Assembly (NCBI GenBank): GCA_947443645.1
Contig: CANEXF010000005.1
Span: 124,001 to 188,000, forward strand
Source: Comamonadaceae bacterium
GTDB lineage: Bacteria > Pseudomonadota > Gammaproteobacteria > Burkholderiales > Burkholderiaceae_C
Direction of reading: 5' to 3'
Length of the DNA stretch: 64,000 nt
Shown here piece after piece: positions 61,740 to 64,000 of this stretch; position 1 is the stretch's first letter; each line of letters opens with the position of its first letter. The position numbers and the translations under genes were made by a program. The notes under the pieces are model-generated. The model worked only from the letters and a program-made list of their open reading frames with translations, was not told where the DNA came from and made no database searches.

Positions 61740-63578
61740 ATGAGCGATGCACCGTCCTGGCTGATCAACAGCTTTATTTACCTGTCGGCGGCGGTAATTG
61801 CCGTGCCGCTGGCCAAACAACTCGGGCTGGGCGCCATCATTGGCTACCTGGCGGCTGGCATAGGCATAGGTCCCTGGGGCCTGGGGCTGGTGACCAATGT
61901 GCAGGACATTCTTCATTTCGCCGAATTCGGCGTGGTGCTGATGCTTTTCCTGGTCGGACTGGAGCTTGAGCCCAAGCGCCTGTGGAATCTGCGCCGTCCC
62001 ATCTTTGGCTGGGGCAGCGCCCAGTTGCTGGGCTGCGCGGCCCTTCTGACGGGCGCGGCCATGGCGTTTGGCGTCGGCTGGCAGACGGCACTGGTCGCCG
62101 GCCTGGGTCTGGGCCTGTCGTCCACCGCGATTGCGCTGCAAGCAATCCACGAGCGCAACCTGATGCCGACTTCGAGCGGTCAGGCCGGCTTGTCGATCTT
62201 GCTGCTTCAGGACGTGGCGGCCATTCCGATCCTCGCGCTGCTGCCCTTGCTGGGCGCCATGGCAGGAGACAATGACCCGCTGACGGCCACCAATCGGGCG
62301 CTGGAAGCTATAAAAATAGTAGCAGTGATTGGCGGCATCGTGCTCGGCGGACGCTTGCTGCTGCGCCCGCTGCTGCGCTGGATCGCCAACAGCGGCACAC
62401 CCGAAATCTTCACCGCGGCCGCCTTGCTGCTGGTCGTCGGCAATGCCGCGCTGATGCAGCTGGTGGGCCTGAGCATGGCGCTGGGCGCTTTTCTGGCTGG
62501 CGTGCTGCTGGCCGAAAGCGAATACAAGCGCGAGCTGGAAACCGACATCGAGCCCTTCAAGGGCTTGCTGCTGGGACTGTTTTTCATTGCCGTCGGCATG
62601 AGCATTGACTTTGGCGTGCTGCTCAAATTTCCTGGCCTGATGGCCGCCATACTGCTGGGCTTTCTGGCCTGCAAGATGCTGGTGATTTACGGCCTGGCCC
62701 GGCTTATCAAGATTCCGTATCAGGAGCGGCCGGTTTTCATCGTGCTGCTGGCCCAGGGCGGCGAGTTTGCCTTCGTGGTGTTCCAGGCCGCAGCCGGCGC
62801 GCAGGTGTTCCCGGCGCAAACCGCATCGCTGCTGATAGGCGCCGTCGCCCTGTCCATGCTGATCAGCCCTTTGCTGCTCACGGCCATAGACAAGCTGCTA
62901 CTGCCGCGTTATGCCGCGCGCAGCACGCCGCAACTGGAAGAAATTTCAGAGCCGCAACATGCGTCCGTGATCATTGCCGGCTTTGGCCGCTACGGTCAGA
63001 TCGTTGGCCGCATGTTGCTGGCCCAGGGCATAGCCCCCACCGTGTTGGACCATGACGCCGAGATGATTGAAACCGTGCGCAGCTTTGGCTACCGCGTGTT
63101 CTACGGTGACGCAACCCGGCTCGACCTGCTGCGCACCGCGGGCGCTGCCAGCGCCAAGATTCTGGTGCTGGCCGTCGACGATGTGGAGCAGTCGCTGAAG
63201 ATCGTCGATCTCGTCAAGGAGCACTTTGCGCATCTGGAAATCATCGCCCGGGCCCGCGATGTCTCGCACTGGAACGCGCTGCGCGACCGCGGCGTGCTGC
63301 GCGTCGAGCGCGAGCTGTTCGAATCCAGCCTGCGCAGCGCCCGCAGTGTGCTGGAACTGCTGGGCCAGGGGCCAGAGCAAGCCCAGCAAAGCGCACAGCG
63401 CTTTCGCCAGCACAACATCGAGCTGTTCGAAAAGATGTATCCGCACCGTAAAAACCGCAGCAAACTGATTGCCGTGGCCAAACAGGGGCGGCTGCAGCTT
63501 GAGGAGCAAATGGCACAGGAGCGGGCGCAAGGCCAGCACCAGACAGAAAGCAGTCCGCAGGACCAGACGCCGGTCTAG
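61740..63578 (+). CDS. Kef-type monovalent cation:proton antiporter (CPA2) with TrkA-N domain
   Basis: The ATG at 61740 gives 612 residues. About 12 transmembrane helices (1-390) include LGLGAIIGYLAAGIGIGPWG and LGLGLSSTAIALQ; then a RCK/TrkA-N Rossmann domain VIIAGFGRYGQIVGRMLLAQGIAPTVLDHD (about 415-530) and a basic coiled tail. Such KefB/C proteins mediate K+ efflux gated by NAD(H) or glutathione adducts. No KefF/KefG ancillary flavodoxin gene is present. Divergent from the ParA gene. Confidence 0.93.
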   Translation: MSDAPSWLINSFIYLSAAVIAVPLAKQLGLGAIIGYLAAGIGIGPWGLGLVTNVQDILHFAEFGVVLMLFLVGLELEPKRLWNLRRPIFGWGSAQLLGCAALLTGAAMAFGVGWQTALVAGLGLGLSSTAIALQAIHERNLMPTSSGQAGLSILLLQDVAAIPILALLPLLGAMAGDNDPLTATNRALEAIKIVAVIGGIVLGGRLLLRPLLRWIANSGTPEIFTAAALLLVVGNAALMQLVGLSMALGAFLAGVLLAESEYKRELETDIEPFKGLLLGLFFIAVGMSIDFGVLLKFPGLMAAILLGFLACKMLVIYGLARLIKIPYQERPVFIVLLAQGGEFAFVVFQAAAGAQVFPAQTASLLIGAVALSMLISPLLLTAIDKLLLPRYAARSTPQLEEISEPQHASVIIAGFGRYGQIVGRMLLAQGIAPTVLDHDAEMIETVRSFGYRVFYGDATRLDLLRTAGAASAKILVLAVDDVEQSLKIVDLVKEHFAHLEIIARARDVSHWNALRDRGVLRVERELFESSLRSARSVLELLGQGPEQAQQSAQRFRQHNIELFEKMYPHRKNRSKLIAVAKQGRLQLEEQMAQERAQGQHQTESSPQDQTPV

Positions 63579-63691
63579 CCAGCCCGGTTTTGCTTCCCGC
63601 CCAACCCGTTGAAAGACGATGCCGGCGCATAAAGCCCACACGACCAAACAGTCTAATCGGTATTTTCGCCAAAATCAGTACAATTATTTAT

Positions 63692-63742
63692 ATGGCGGAT
63701 CAAAACCAGGCCGGTTCCGCTCAAACCCTTCCAGGCTATTGA
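63692..63742 (+). CDS. Possible 16-codon leader ORF coupled to the response regulator
   Basis: ATG at 63692 encodes MADQNQAGSAQTLPGY and stops with TGA overlapping the next ATG (TGATG at 63740-63744). It has no clear ribosome site of its own but a TACAAT-like hexamer 13 bp before its ATG. It may be a coupling leader or chance. Confidence 0.3.
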   Translation: MADQNQAGSAQTLPGY

Positions 63743-64000
63743 TGAACCGAGATCCCATTCCAACTGCGGCCGGCGCCGACCTGCAAGGCGTCGCGACGGC
63801 ACATACCAAGCCGCGCGTGCTGGTTGTCGACGACACCGACGACAACCTTTTTTTAATGACGTCCCTGCTGGAAGACGACTACGAGCTGCAACTGGCCTCG
63901 TCGGGCCAGCAAGCACTGGACATGGTCACCTCCGCCAAGCCGCCCGACCTGATACTGCTGGACATCATGATGCCTGAGATGGACGGCTACGAGGTGCTGC
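63742..64000 (+). CDS. Two-component response regulator (3' end beyond the window)
   Basis: 86 codons are visible from the ATG at 63742. After a 25-residue N-terminus, a CheY-like receiver starts RVLVVDDTDDNLFLM with the acidic pair. LILLDIMMPEMDGYEVL contains the phospho-accepting Asp. Output domains lie outside the window, so it could be a hybrid, diguanylate cyclase or phosphodiesterase regulator. Confidence 0.9.
   Translation, partial: MNRDPIPTAAGADLQGVATAHTKPRVLVVDDTDDNLFLMTSLLEDDYELQLASSGQQALDMVTSAKPPDLILLDIMMPEMDGYEVL

Noticed and set aside
62300-62335. GCTATAAAAATAGTAGC in the Kef-type antiporter looks like a repeat core
   Set aside because: Short AT-rich match in a transmembrane helix that fits the normal Kef alignment without an insertion; the GCGC arms of the repeat are absent.

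Overview
The window is a dense bacterial chromosome segment that reads as a betaproteobacterium of the Burkholderiales, most likely family Comamonadaceae (Polaromonas/Rhodoferax/Acidovorax-like). The grounds are gene order (rdgB-rph-PP2C-kinase-yicC-gmk-rpoZ-spoT-greB; hrcA-nadK-recN; mutM-TPR-lolB-ispE-tRNA-Gln-prs-rplY-pth; the cox-ctaG-surf1-ctaA-ctaB-sco1-rpoH block), fairly high GC, a Bug-family solute receptor, and two short dispersed repeat families that I remember as common in this family. No database search was possible; all functions come from motifs, lengths and context.

Layout. 1-9.2 kb: hemW (cut by the window edge), nucleotide sanitation (rdgB), RNase PH, a PP2C phosphatase/Ser-Thr kinase pair, yicC, gmk, rpoZ, a bifunctional (p)ppGpp synthetase/hydrolase, greB and tRNA-Arg. 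9.3-11.6 kb: an orphan periplasmic receptor, a CAT-anticodon tRNA and a small anchored protein of unknown function. 11.6-20.1 kb: hrcA, nadK, recN, rapZ, mutY, a dynamin-like GTPase and mutM, rich in DNA repair and stress functions. 20.2-27.2 kb: TPR protein, lolB, ispE, tRNA-Gln, prs, rplY, pth, a ferredoxin and coaD. 27.2-33.4 kb: rsmD, two M16 peptidase subunits, ftsY, an Mpo1-like membrane protein and a group III truncated haemoglobin. 33.4-37.9 kb: a catabolic cluster (FCD-GntR regulator, Bug receptor, MmgE/PrpD protein, D-2-hydroxyacid dehydrogenase).

37.9-43.5 kb is the accessory region: a possible decayed gene end, a PIN-domain protein next to an XRE/ImmA-like metalloprotease protein, a symmetric operator/promoter element shared with a divergent 49-codon ORF, and a 1033-residue DNA methyltransferase/endonuclease-like protein. 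It looks like a small defence/toxin-antitoxin island. It is followed by a receptor-permease fusion whose linker is encoded by a dispersed repeat, then a nu-type GST.

46-57 kb is the aa3-type cytochrome c oxidase biogenesis region, transcribed leftward from coxB to sco1 and next to rpoH. rpoH carries a perfect CIRCE element, while the cognate repressor gene hrcA lies 34 kb away in the same window. 57-64 kb holds a DUF2244 protein, a BioC-like methyltransferase, comF, trmL, a MaoC hydratase, a ParA-like ATPase, a Kef-type antiporter and the start of a response regulator.

The most unusual signals are (i) a roughly 50-bp palindromic repeat that encodes the signal-peptide cores of two exported proteins in the same reading frame, probably part of a third, and a linker in a methyltransferase; (ii) a GC-rich repeat at the seam of the ABC transporter fusion; (iii) the PIN/XRE-ImmA/small-ORF module; and (iv) the CIRCE site at rpoH.
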